Below are positions 31,980 to 41,087 of a DNA stretch of 53,394 nt, piece by piece. Each line of letters opens with the position of its first letter. Positions within the stretch are counted from its first letter, which is position 1. The position numbers were made by a program, and so were the translations under genes. The DNA is from CAYLJJ01 sp964384025 (GTDB lineage Bacteria > Myxococcota_A > Bradymonadia > UBA7976 > UBA1532), in assembly GCA_964384025.1 (NCBI GenBank), contig CAYLJJ010000039.1:1-53394 (forward strand), given 5' to 3'. The notes under the pieces were generated by a model. It was not told the origin of the DNA. It saw only the letters and a list, made by a program, of their open reading frames with translations, and ran no database searches.

Positions 31980-33239
31980 ATGTTTCGATTTCTTCTGTAT
32001 CTTCTGCTCTTCTTGATGACAGCTTGTCTGGAGGAATCTCCAGAGACGGTCTACTACTACGATGTCTCTTCTCAACCTCAGGAGGATGTTCAGTTTACAG
32101 ACCAGGGGCTCCCCCAGGATCAAGGCTCAACACAGGATAAAGCTTTTCTGATCGATCAGAGTCTTCCTCAAGAGCTGCCCCTGCTGGAAGATCGCCAACC
32201 ACTCCTGGACAGGCAACCCCCCGACGATCAGAGACTGCTTCAGGATAGACCGTTCCTAGAGGATCAAACTCTACCCCAGGATAGACCGCTCCTAGAGGAT
32301 CGAAGGCCAGTTCAGGATAGACTACTCCTAGAGGATCGAAGGCCAGTTCAGGATAGACCACTCCTAGAAGACCGCTGGATCCCCGAGCCCGACATGGCAC
32401 CCCCTGAGCCTGATATGGCGATTCCAGATATGGAGCCTCCTGACGCGGCCCCTGTTCAGAACCTCCATATCCGTATTATCGCCGCCAACCTCACCAGCGA
32501 GAACGCTCAATCCTATGATCCAGGCCACGGGGCTCGCATCATGGAGGGCCTTGATCCCGATGTCGTGCTGATTCAGGAGTTTAACTACGGTGGCAACAGC
32601 GCGGGGGATATCGCCGCCTTTGTAAGGAACACCTTTGGCGCGAGCTTCACCTACTTTAGAGAGCCCCGTGGCAGCATCCCCAACGGAATCATCAGCCGCT
32701 GGCCCATCAGCGCCGCTGGGAGCTGGGACGATCCCGAAGTGAACAACCGGGGCTTTGCTTGGGCGCGAATCCAACTCCCTGGAGGCAGAACTCTTCTGGC
32801 CGTAAGCCTGCACCTGCTGACCAGTGGCTCAGGGACACGCAATGATGAGGCGCGGGCTCTGGTTCCCTTGATCCAGCGCGCGCTCCTACCCCAAGAGTTT
32901 TTGGTCGTCGGAGGTGATCTCAATACAGACAGCAGCAATGAGTCGGTCTTTAACACCCTCCGACAAGTGGTCAGTAATCGACATCACGCTGCAGATCATC
33001 GAGGAGACACTGGAACCAACGCCAGCCGACGTAAGCCCTATGACTGGGTGATGCCCAGTTTGGCTCTTGAGGAGTTCCATGTCGCTGTACAGATCGGAAA
33101 CCAGAGCTTCCCACATGGCTTGGTCTTTGACAGTCGGATCTATCGTCCCCTCACAGATGTTGTTCCAGTACGGCAGGGGGACAGTGGCGCCAGCAACATG
33201 CAGCATATGGCTGTGGTCAGAGATTTCTTCCTGCCTTAA
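31980..33239 (+). CDS. Lipoprotein with endonuclease/exonuclease/phosphatase domain
   Basis: A 419-residue protein beginning MFRFLLYLLLFLMTACLEE, a lipobox with Cys16. Residues about 25-155 are a low-complexity linker of Asp, Gln, Leu, Arg and Pro with four 12-residue repeats (QDRPLLEDRRPV type). The C-terminal 260 residues are an EEP domain: Asn in IIAANL, Glu in VVLIQEF, His in AVSLHLL, then VVGGDLNTD and Asp in YDWVM. The last catalytic His is normally in an SDH motif; here the end reads MQHMAVV, so His is present but the Asp before it is not. It is probably an exported DNase or phosphatase, possibly for nutrient DNA or predation. Confidence 0.7.
   Translation: MFRFLLYLLLFLMTACLEESPETVYYYDVSSQPQEDVQFTDQGLPQDQGSTQDKAFLIDQSLPQELPLLEDRQPLLDRQPPDDQRLLQDRPFLEDQTLPQDRPLLEDRRPVQDRLLLEDRRPVQDRPLLEDRWIPEPDMAPPEPDMAIPDMEPPDAAPVQNLHIRIIAANLTSENAQSYDPGHGARIMEGLDPDVVLIQEFNYGGNSAGDIAAFVRNTFGASFTYFREPRGSIPNGIISRWPISAAGSWDDPEVNNRGFAWARIQLPGGRTLLAVSLHLLTSGSGTRNDEARALVPLIQRALLPQEFLVVGGDLNTDSSNESVFNTLRQVVSNRHHAADHRGDTGTNASRRKPYDWVMPSLALEEFHVAVQIGNQSFPHGLVFDSRIYRPLTDVVPVRQGDSGASNMQHMAVVRDFFLP
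32241..32384 (+). repeat. Four 36-bp in-frame tandem repeats
   Basis: Units start with CAGGATAGAC at 32241, 32277, 32313 and 32349. Each encodes 12 residues of the type QDRPLLEDRRPV in the linker of the endonuclease-family lipoprotein. The two middle units are nearly identical, which suggests variable copy number. Confidence 0.9.
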
Positions 33240-33361
33240 GCTCTCTTCCGAGCGCCTAATTTTTCGCCTCGCTTCAACGTTCTTGGAAAAATTGAGATTT
33301 CTTGGAAGATAGGCGAAGCCCTGGGAGGCCTCGTCGCTCAAAAACACCTGGAGGAGCCTTG

Positions 33362-36300
33362 ATGATCTATAGGACTTGCCTGCTGCTGATGCTCTCTTTG
33401 GGTTTGGCCCAGGCTCGCAGCGCCCCTTACACAGACTGGGCCTTTGACGCGCAGAGAGCGAAGAAGAACAAAGATCTTGACGCGCTGGGGGCGCTGGTCG
33501 TCAAGAAACCTGAGTTTGCGCGGATCTTCTTTTATGGTCAGATCTATAGCCTAGTCACACCGGGGATTCCGGATAAGGAGAAGTCCCGATTGAGGGTTCG
33601 CCTTGAGCGAATCGCGGCGGTCTTGGCGGAGCAGAGTCCTCCAGACTTCCGCCCTCAGCTCCTCTTAGACCGGGTGGACTCCGGTCAGCTTGTTGAGGAG
33701 GCGCGCGCCTCTCGAGATCTTCAGGAGCAGCTCATCTTGGCCGCCCGAGCAGGCGCCCAGCTTCCCGCGCGAGTCGCCGCTGTCGAGCATATAGAGATCG
33801 CTGAGGGGGTTTTTTACAACATCCTCTTCCGCGCCGAGATCGCTCGTCGTCGTTTGGGGGGTCGTGATGAGCGTGCCCTGCTTCTACACCTGGCTCATCA
33901 TGTGGCTGAGGGCTTTGTACTGGCGCATGGGGATCTTCGTACCTGGGAGACCCTCAAAAGCTGGCACTCTGGGCGAGTTCCCTTGGAGGGGATGCCGTTC
34001 TTGAGCGAACGCCTTGCTCAGGCCTTCACCGCTAAGCTCAAGGGGGATCTTCCTCTCAGCCTCAAGATGATGAATGAGGCCCTTCAAGCAGCTCAGCGCA
34101 GTCGAGGAGGCAGCATCTTTACTGCTCTGGTGATGAACGGCACCGCTTTTATCGCCGGTTGGATGAACAAACATGAGGAGGAGCGCCGCATCCATCTTCA
34201 GGTCCTACAGGCGGTTCGTCCTCTGGGAAAACCCAGCCTCATCGCCCTGTTGAGCGGGCAGATGGTGCGCTCTCATCTGGCCGATAAGAGTCTCGATGAG
34301 CTGATTCCCTACGCTCGAGAGCTGCGCGCCCTGGGTCCTCCAGCCACTCGTGTAGGGATTCACTTAACGATAATGGAGCAGGCCGCTTTAGGTCTGCGAC
34401 AGCTGGCTGCACAGCGTATCCGAGAGAACCGCCTGATGGACTGCGCTCGTCTACTCAAAGAAGCGGAGGCGTTTACCAGTATCTTGGTGAAGGATGAAGC
34501 GATCGCTGTACGATCCCCTCTAAAGCGCCGCCCAGAGGTGAAGGCTCAGTTCAACCGAGCGCGGGCTTCGGAGCTGAAGTTGAGAGCGCGGCTGGCGGAG
34601 CGTCGAGGCCAGTTTCAGAGATCCTTAAAAGCTCTAGAAGAGGCTCAGGCCCTCTATAAGATCTTGAATGACACAGAGGAGGTGGCGCGTTGTCGCCTTG
34701 AGCGTGCTCAGAACGCCCTGGCCCTGGGAAGGCCAGCCGAGACGATCTCCCTGAGCAGCCAGGTCTGGCGGGAGCTCCCCAAGGAGCACTCTAAGCTGAT
34801 CGCCAAAGCCTACCAAGCCCAGGGACAAGCTCACCTGATAGAGGGCAAGTGGTCTTCAGCCTTCGCCGCCGCTAACGAAGGTCTGCGTTGGTTGCTTAAG
34901 AGCGACAAGATCAAGAAGGAGCCTCTGATCAGAGCGCGTCTACACGCCCTGGCGGCAGCTGCTCTGGAGGCTGCAGGCCACCCTCAGGAGGCGCAGGAGA
35001 GGGCGAGCAAGGCCCAGAAGCTAAAGCCTGATCATCTTGAGTTTGCTGCCCCCTTGGCCCTTCTTTTGTCCAAGGCGAGCCGCTCCGCTTCTGCCGAGGC
35101 TGTTCTGAGTCGCTTTCAGGCAGGAGAGGAGGGGCGTATGGTCCGGGTGCTGCGTGGTTGCCTACAGGTTCGAGGGCAGCGCTATGCAGAGGCTTTAGAG
35201 ACCCTTGATGAGGTCCGCTCTCTGATGCTCCCGCATTTTCAGCCCTGGCGGACGGTGGGGCGGAGCTGTTACGCCTACGCTCTGATCGCTCAGGGACAGT
35301 TGAAGCGCGCGACAGGGGTGCTGGAGGATGCGAGGAGCTGGCTCCAGCAACACCCCGATCCGCGGCTCACTTGGCGCATCCAAAGCTTACTGGGGCGGCT
35401 CTATGCCCGCCGAGGAAAGCGAAAGGCCGCCGTCCAAGCTTGGCAGCGAGCGATCGAGGGCTATCTGATGGCGGGGCGGGGGCGCTCTGAGCGGGGCGAG
35501 ACCTTGAATCTACAGCTCTTCGCCCTGCCTGACTCCTTAGAAGATCTTCCTCAGATGCCCAAGTTCTTTGAGGCTGCTGCTCGCTATAGCAAAGATGAGC
35601 AGCTCCACCTCTGGGGTATCTCTCTCTCTCTCTGGCAACGTGCTTTGAGCTTGGCGCCAACGCGTCTTGAGCAGCAGTTCCCCGCTGAGGCTCCCTTTAG
35701 AACCTCCTTGATGCGGATCAAGAGCCTCCATGAGCTGTTGGCTGATGCCGTGATCAGAGGAAAAGATCGTGAGCGCATCCAAGCTCAGCTCAGTGAAGTT
35801 CAGGCCAGCTTAGGCCCAATTCCCAGAAAGTTGGAGAGCGGCCAACCTTCACAGATGGACGCTCTGCTTCCCTTCCCGCTCAGCTTTGAGCGAATTAAGC
35901 CCTCAGTGGGCAACGCTCGGCTCTTCTACCGCGTTGAGGGGCAGGAGAGCCTCCTTTGGCTCCTGTTGCCTAAGGGGGAGATCTACAGTTGGAGGCTACC
36001 AGGACGGGCCAAACTGGAGGCTCTGCTTAAACCCGCGCGTGCCGCCCTGCTTCAGGCCCCCAAAGCTTGGAATCGGAAAGCACGTAGGCCCAAGGATCCC
36101 AACCTAGAGGCTTGGAAAGCCCTGAAGGCTCCTACCGCGACCCTCTTGCCTTTCACTCGCGATGAGGCCTTGATGGAGCGCCTGAAGAAGCTCAGGCTTC
36201 AGATCTTCTTAGAGGGTCCTCTGCTGCGATTTCCATTGGGGACCCTGATCTTAGAGCTTCCAGATCGTCGTATCCCGGGTATAGCTCCTCAGTTCCTCGC

Positions 36301-37606
36301 CAGCCAGCTTCGCTTGAGCTATGGTCTCAGCCTTCAGCGCCGTGGTGTTTTGTCTCAAGGCAGCCGAAGCCGCGCCATCTTTGGCCCGCTCCAAGCAGCT
36401 ACTGGGGGCTGCCCCAAAGGTCCTGCCTGCGATGGCGAAGATCAGGAGACTGAGGCAAAGCAGCTGGCGCTGCACCTTGGAGAGAAGCTGCTCTCAGGCT
36501 CCAAGACCTCCCCTGCAGATTTTGCCCTATTGCGCACGGACAGCGAGCTGCTCTACCTCCTCTCTCCTCTAGACGCTGCTGAGGGGACTCCACTCCTCAG
36601 CCCCAGCAGCCCAGATGAAGCTTATATCGCTCTGGACCCCTGGCAGCTCTCTCAGGGCAACACCGTGAAATCTTGGATCTTCAGTCGGCTCTCAGCACCC
36701 TCTCCTCGGGATACCCAGGGCTTGGGGCAGCTCTTTAGAGCGATCTACTTGGGAGGAGGCCAAGAGCTGCTGCTCTTGGCCCTTCGTACAGCCCCAGATG
36801 CTTACTTTGCGGGAGAGTGGGCTCGCCATCTAGCGAACGATCTGGGAATCGGTGCTGCCTTAGAGCTGACCCAGAGGGATCTAATGCGCAGGAAAATCGA
36901 CATCAAAGCAGGGGGGGCGATTCTCCACCATCCCTTCTATTGGGGAGGGTGGATGTTCTTTGGCGTCTTGGAGCCTAAAGCTCCTTCAAAGCCTGTCGTC
37001 ATCGTCAAAGAACCTCCCGGCAAAAAGCCGGTCGCTGAGGAGCCTCCTGCCAAAGAGCCTCCTGCCAAAGAGCCTCCTGTCAAAGAGCCTCCTGCCAAAG
37101 AGCCTCCTGTCAAAGAGCCTCCTGCCAAAGAACCTCTTGCCAAAGATCCTATCGCTGAGAAGCCTCCCAGTGAGGAATCTCCCACTCAGGAGCCTGTCGA
37201 GCAGAAGCCTGCCGCTGAGGAGCCCGTTGATAAGAAGCCTGAGGTTGAGGGGCCTCCCATCAAGGAGCCTATCACCAAGGAACCTCCTGCTCAGGAGTCT
37301 CCCACCAAGGAGCTTATCGCTGAGGAGCCTGTTGATAAGAAGCCCGAGGTTGAGGAGTCTCCCACCAAGGAGCTTATCGCTGAGGAGCCTGTTGATAAGA
37401 AGCCCGAGGTCGAGGGGCCTCCCATCAAGGAGCCTGTCACCAAAAAGCTTCCTACCGAGGAGTCTCGCGCTGGGGAGCCTCCCACCAAGAAGCCCGCAGC
37501 GAAAGAGCCCGCTGTAGAGAAGCCATCTGCTGAGGAGCCAGAAAAGGCCAGCGATGACAACGCCACAAACGCAGATGAGATCAAAGTTGAAGAGGAGCAG
37601 AATTGA
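33362..37606 (+). CDS. Exported TPR protein with degenerate CHAT domain and KEPP tail
   Basis: Start at ATG 33362 after GGAGG, giving 1414 residues with a signal peptide (MIYRTCLLLMLSLGLAQA). Residues about 100-780 are TPR-like helices (for example QSLLGRLYARRGKRKAAVQA). Residues about 870-1200 match a CHAT domain, a caspase-like fold, ending in the typical HPFYWGGWMFFG. The catalytic His site (usually H-x-x-x-HG) reads LLYLLSPLDA, and the catalytic Cys site (usually LSACE) reads WIFSRLSAP. Both catalytic residues are absent, so this looks like a pseudo-protease, perhaps a scaffold. Residues about 1205-1414 are a low-complexity tail of Lys, Glu and Pro (PPAKEPP repeats). Its stop overlaps the next gene (TTGA). 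Confidence 0.65.
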   Translation: MIYRTCLLLMLSLGLAQARSAPYTDWAFDAQRAKKNKDLDALGALVVKKPEFARIFFYGQIYSLVTPGIPDKEKSRLRVRLERIAAVLAEQSPPDFRPQLLLDRVDSGQLVEEARASRDLQEQLILAARAGAQLPARVAAVEHIEIAEGVFYNILFRAEIARRRLGGRDERALLLHLAHHVAEGFVLAHGDLRTWETLKSWHSGRVPLEGMPFLSERLAQAFTAKLKGDLPLSLKMMNEALQAAQRSRGGSIFTALVMNGTAFIAGWMNKHEEERRIHLQVLQAVRPLGKPSLIALLSGQMVRSHLADKSLDELIPYARELRALGPPATRVGIHLTIMEQAALGLRQLAAQRIRENRLMDCARLLKEAEAFTSILVKDEAIAVRSPLKRRPEVKAQFNRARASELKLRARLAERRGQFQRSLKALEEAQALYKILNDTEEVARCRLERAQNALALGRPAETISLSSQVWRELPKEHSKLIAKAYQAQGQAHLIEGKWSSAFAAANEGLRWLLKSDKIKKEPLIRARLHALAAAALEAAGHPQEAQERASKAQKLKPDHLEFAAPLALLLSKASRSASAEAVLSRFQAGEEGRMVRVLRGCLQVRGQRYAEALETLDEVRSLMLPHFQPWRTVGRSCYAYALIAQGQLKRATGVLEDARSWLQQHPDPRLTWRIQSLLGRLYARRGKRKAAVQAWQRAIEGYLMAGRGRSERGETLNLQLFALPDSLEDLPQMPKFFEAAARYSKDEQLHLWGISLSLWQRALSLAPTRLEQQFPAEAPFRTSLMRIKSLHELLADAVIRGKDRERIQAQLSEVQASLGPIPRKLESGQPSQMDALLPFPLSFERIKPSVGNARLFYRVEGQESLLWLLLPKGEIYSWRLPGRAKLEALLKPARAALLQAPKAWNRKARRPKDPNLEAWKALKAPTATLLPFTRDEALMERLKKLRLQIFLEGPLLRFPLGTLILELPDRRIPGIAPQFLASQLRLSYGLSLQRRGVLSQGSRSRAIFGPLQAATGGCPKGPACDGEDQETEAKQLALHLGEKLLSGSKTSPADFALLRTDSELLYLLSPLDAAEGTPLLSPSSPDEAYIALDPWQLSQGNTVKSWIFSRLSAPSPRDTQGLGQLFRAIYLGGGQELLLLALRTAPDAYFAGEWARHLANDLGIGAALELTQRDLMRRKIDIKAGGAILHHPFYWGGWMFFGVLEPKAPSKPVVIVKEPPGKKPVAEEPPAKEPPAKEPPVKEPPAKEPPVKEPPAKEPLAKDPIAEKPPSEESPTQEPVEQKPAAEEPVDKKPEVEGPPIKEPITKEPPAQESPTKELIAEEPVDKKPEVEESPTKELIAEEPVDKKPEVEGPPIKEPVTKKLPTEESRAGEPPTKKPAAKEPAVEKPSAEEPEKASDDNATNADEIKVEEEQN
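37295..37414 (+). repeat. Two 60-bp repeats in the KEPP tail
   Basis: A 60-bp unit starting GAGTCTCCCACCAAGG occurs at 37295 and 37355, almost identical, within a longer low-complexity tail that begins near 36980. Shorter 15-bp units (CCTCCTGCCAAAGAG) repeat just upstream at about 37040-37145. Confidence 0.85.
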
Positions 37607-40305
37607 GATCCCTCTATCTCCTCCCCCTGATCCTGCTGTTGGCTTGCCAAAGAGAGCCCCCAACCCAAGAGGGCAAGACAGCACCTCCTATACACCCTAG
37701 ACCCCCAGCTCAGGCCCCCGCAGAGCTGACTCCGGCCTGTCAGAAAGCTTGGGAGACCCTAGAGAAGGATGAAGCCCTCCTCTTTAAAGGAGAGGGGCAG
37801 CTGCTGCTCTCTGAAGGAGGGTTTTCAAAGGAGAGCCTCAATCACATCCTCAACATCAACGGCGCTGTCTCCAAGCAGCTCTCTGAGCTGAGCCCAAAGA
37901 TCTTTAAGGAGTTGGGGGTCAAGGTCCAGGCGCGGATAGATGCCTCCCTTCTAGCTTCCCCTCGACGAAGCATCAAGGTAGATGCTCCCAGCCAGGAGGC
38001 TCTCTTTCCTGCTGATATCATCGCCCCTCGCTTCCTCTGGCATGACGACTCCAAAGCATCAACTTGGGTCCTCAGCTTCTCTCTCCAGGAACGCACGCTC
38101 TCTCTTATCGTCTCTGGGGCTGCTCCTCCAGCACGCAGGCTGGATCGACAAGTGATCACCCGCAATAACCTCCATAAAGCTTCAGAGTATGAGCAGAGCG
38201 CTCATAGTTGGCAGCCGCGTGAGAGGATTTGGAGCATGATCAAGGTATGTACAACAGAGCAGATGAGTACTCTGGTGCTATTGGGCTTTGATGCTCCAGA
38301 GGGAAAGCTCCAATCCAAGGGGAGCCTACGCTTCGAGACCTCTAAAGACGCTGTCGAGGCTCCTATCTTTTATCGAGATGTACCTTTACCTTTTAAGTTT
38401 GCCCTCAAGAACTTAAAGACAATTCGTTGGCGTCTAGGCTCTGTATCATCCCCAAATCCACCCCGTACGGTCCTTGAAAACATGCCGGTCTGTGCCAATT
38501 GCCACTCCTTCTCTAAAGAGGGCTCCATCTTGGCGATGGATGTAGATTATGCCAGCGACAAAGGCTCCTATGTCAGCACTAAGATCAAGGAGCGAGTGGA
38601 GTTAAAGAAGCGCGATGTCATCTCCTGGAGCGATTTTAAGCGTGAAGAGAAAGAACCCACTTTTGGGCTCCTCTCGCAGATCTCTCCTGATGGCCGCTAT
38701 CTGATCAGCACGGTCAAAGATGTCTCTGTTTTTGTAGCGGTCCCTGAGATCGAATATTCTCAGCAATTTTTCCCTATCCGAGGGATCTTGGCGGTCTACG
38801 ATCGCCAAGAGAAACGCTTTTTTGCCCTACCGGGCGCTGATGATCCCAACTTTGTACAGAGCAATCCAACCTGGACTCCCGACGGCAAAGCGATCGTCTT
38901 CGCTCGTGCCAAGGCGGTGAAGCTCAAGGGAGAGCGCAGCACCAGCGCGGTGATCTCCAACGACAACATGAGCCGACTCCTCCAATATGACCGCTTCAGC
39001 TTTAAGCGAGGAGGCGGGCAGAAGTATCGCTATGATCTCTACCGAATCCCCTTCAACGCAGGAAAGGGGGGGGAGGCGAAGCCGATCCCAGGAGCTTCTC
39101 AGAACGGCAAGAGTAACTACTTTGCGAAGTTTAGCCCCGATGGCAAGTGGATGGTCTTTTGTCAGGCTGACAGCTTTATGCTCCTTCAACCGGACAGCGC
39201 GCTCTATATCCTACCCACCGCAGGAGGCAGCCCTCGTCGCTTGATCTCCAACGCGGAGGGGAAGATGAACTCCTGGCACAGCTTCTCTCCCAACGGGCGC
39301 TGGCTGGTCTTCTCCTCTAAGCGAGGGGGACCCTACACTCAACTCTGGTTAAGCCATATCGATGAGCAGGGCCGGGATCGACCTGCTGTCCTCTTGGAGT
39401 GGTTTAATGACGCCAACCGCGCAGTTAACATCCCAGAGTTTGTCAACATCGACTATGAGAAGGAGTTGCTGAGCATCAGCGATGCAACCTCCAGCCATTA
39501 CAGCTACTACCGCGCAGCGCAGCAGTATGTTGACTTAAATGACTATAAGTTGGCCGCTGAGCAGCTCAAAACCTCCCTGGAGATAAAGGAAGATGAGGCC
39601 GCAAGCCATCGTCTTATGGGTGAGGTGATGAGGCAGCTTAACGCACCCCAAGCTCTGAGCCATCTCCAGCGGGCGGTTCAGCTCTCGCCTCACGACCAGC
39701 GCGCGCGCTTAGAGCTGGCGCGGCTCCTGAGCGAGCGAAAGGAGTGGCCTGCTGCCCTAGAGCAGCTCCGGCAAGTCTTAGCGGGGAACTCTGCGGAACC
39801 AGAGGCTTTCGCTCTTCGAGGGCACTGCCTGCTCTCGCAGGGAAAATCTCAAGAGGCGGTGAAAGCTTTGGAGCGGGCTCTCCTGTTGGCTCCTGAAGAG
39901 ATCCCCCATCGCCTGAGTTTTGTTCGCGCGTTGCGGAGCCTTGGAGAGGATCAGAGAGCCCTCCAAGAACTCAAGAGGGTCCTCAAGCAGAAGCCTGGAG
40001 AGCGTGAAGCCTCCCTACAGCTCGCTTGGCTCCTCTCCACCTCCATAGATGAGGAGCTTCATGATGCCAAACTGGCTCTTAAGTTGGCTGAGGCGGTCTG
40101 CCAAGATGGCGGCTGTCCAACACCACGACAACAGATGATCTGGGCTGCGGCCTTGGCTGAAGCGGGGCAGCAGTCCCAAGCTTTGAGCATCCTCCAGGGC
40201 AGCCTAAAGCAGAATCTCAGGCCTGGGCTGCGACAACAGATCGAGGCGCAAGCAGCACATTATCGAGCAGGGAAGCGATATCGAGTTCCAAAGCAGGGTC
40301 CATAA
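37603..40305 (+). CDS. Lipoprotein with haem motif, beta-propeller and TPR repeats
   Basis: A 900-residue protein from a TTG that overlaps the previous stop (TTGA), with AGGAG about 8 bp upstream. It begins with a lipobox (LPLILLLAC). At about residues 297-301 is CANCH, a c-type haem-binding motif. Residues about 350-610 have repeated PDGRYLI, TPDGKAIVFA, SPDGKWMVFC and SPNGRWLVFS strands, the signature of PD40/TolB-like beta-propellers. Residues about 645-890 are TPR helices. The combination of a single haem motif with a propeller and TPRs suggests a periplasmic redox-sensing or assembly scaffold. Coupling to the CHAT-TPR gene suggests a joint role. Confidence 0.65.
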   Translation: MRSLYLLPLILLLACQREPPTQEGKTAPPIHPRPPAQAPAELTPACQKAWETLEKDEALLFKGEGQLLLSEGGFSKESLNHILNINGAVSKQLSELSPKIFKELGVKVQARIDASLLASPRRSIKVDAPSQEALFPADIIAPRFLWHDDSKASTWVLSFSLQERTLSLIVSGAAPPARRLDRQVITRNNLHKASEYEQSAHSWQPRERIWSMIKVCTTEQMSTLVLLGFDAPEGKLQSKGSLRFETSKDAVEAPIFYRDVPLPFKFALKNLKTIRWRLGSVSSPNPPRTVLENMPVCANCHSFSKEGSILAMDVDYASDKGSYVSTKIKERVELKKRDVISWSDFKREEKEPTFGLLSQISPDGRYLISTVKDVSVFVAVPEIEYSQQFFPIRGILAVYDRQEKRFFALPGADDPNFVQSNPTWTPDGKAIVFARAKAVKLKGERSTSAVISNDNMSRLLQYDRFSFKRGGGQKYRYDLYRIPFNAGKGGEAKPIPGASQNGKSNYFAKFSPDGKWMVFCQADSFMLLQPDSALYILPTAGGSPRRLISNAEGKMNSWHSFSPNGRWLVFSSKRGGPYTQLWLSHIDEQGRDRPAVLLEWFNDANRAVNIPEFVNIDYEKELLSISDATSSHYSYYRAAQQYVDLNDYKLAAEQLKTSLEIKEDEAASHRLMGEVMRQLNAPQALSHLQRAVQLSPHDQRARLELARLLSERKEWPAALEQLRQVLAGNSAEPEAFALRGHCLLSQGKSQEAVKALERALLLAPEEIPHRLSFVRALRSLGEDQRALQELKRVLKQKPGEREASLQLAWLLSTSIDEELHDAKLALKLAEAVCQDGGCPTPRQQMIWAAALAEAGQQSQALSILQGSLKQNLRPGLRQQIEAQAAHYRAGKRYRVPKQGP

Positions 40306-40411
40306 GAGAGATCTGGCCTCAGCGACAGGCGCTTGCGCTGTATGATAGATGATCAAGCCCCCATTCCAGAAAATGGTTTGCGCAACACCGTCGGTTTACT
40401 CAGAGGTTTTT

Positions 40412-40870
40412 ATGCATCTTTTCCTTGCCCTCTTCAGCTTGTTGATTCTCAGCGCATGTGGGGATGATACAGATTCCATCGATGTGGCAGACACTCCGCT
40501 CTCAGGTAAAGTCGCCGGTGAGGCTTGGACTTTCGCCTCTGCCCAGACCAATGCCTTCCTCTCTGATGAAGAGGGCTACTGGGTCGATCTCTATTCAGCT
40601 CCTGTGGCCAGCTGTGGCGATAGCACCCCCGCAGGACCCAAGCTGATCATCTTGTTGCCTTCCAATGTGGGTGAATATGACTTCAGCCCTGCTCAGACCA
40701 TGACCTTTGTTGTCCCCCATGACGGCGAAGGACCCATGAACAATGTCGCCAGCAAGGGGAGGCTCATCGTCGAATCGATCACTGATACCACAATCACCGC
40801 AGCAGTTCATGGAATTTTTGACGATGACAACGAAGTGGATGGTCGTTTTACAGTAGAAATCTGCCAATAA
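40412..40870 (+). CDS. Small lipoprotein of unknown function
   Basis: Start at ATG 40412, chosen because it begins a lipoprotein signal (MHLFLALFSLLILSACGDD, Cys16); 152 residues. The mature part is acidic and beta-rich with two further cysteines (VASCGD and the final EICQ). It resembles small immunoglobulin-like or lipocalin-like exported proteins but no family is recognised. About 105 bp separate it from the gene upstream, so it may have its own promoter. Confidence 0.6.
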   Translation: MHLFLALFSLLILSACGDDTDSIDVADTPLSGKVAGEAWTFASAQTNAFLSDEEGYWVDLYSAPVASCGDSTPAGPKLIILLPSNVGEYDFSPAQTMTFVVPHDGEGPMNNVASKGRLIVESITDTTITAAVHGIFDDDNEVDGRFTVEICQ

Positions 40871-41087
40871 GCTGTATGGGAGTTTGGAATATACCGAAAT
40901 GCTAAAATTCGGCAGTTATGAAATTATTCACAGTGGTGATGAAGTATTTGAGAAAATTTATTCTCCGTACCGTGGGTAAAAACCATGCACTTTAACGCAA
41001 GACTTAAGTATAATCCTTACTATGAGGTCATATCGAAGGTCTTCACATTCAGTATATGATTTGAGAGTCCATCTTCTATCCTTCTTC
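40871..41087. other. AT-rich spacer between convergent genes
   Basis: About 217 bp, more AT-rich than its surroundings. A 26-codon open frame at 40899-40979 (starting MLKFGSYEIIHSGDE) reads like the start of a protein, then hits a stop; it may be a remnant or chance. No clear terminator hairpin was found. Confidence 0.3.

Noticed and set aside
36960..37684. Long repeating frames on both strands over the KEPP tail (KSLLPKSLL and similar)
   Set aside because: They are only other-frame readings of the low-complexity tail; no start signal or neighbour supports them.
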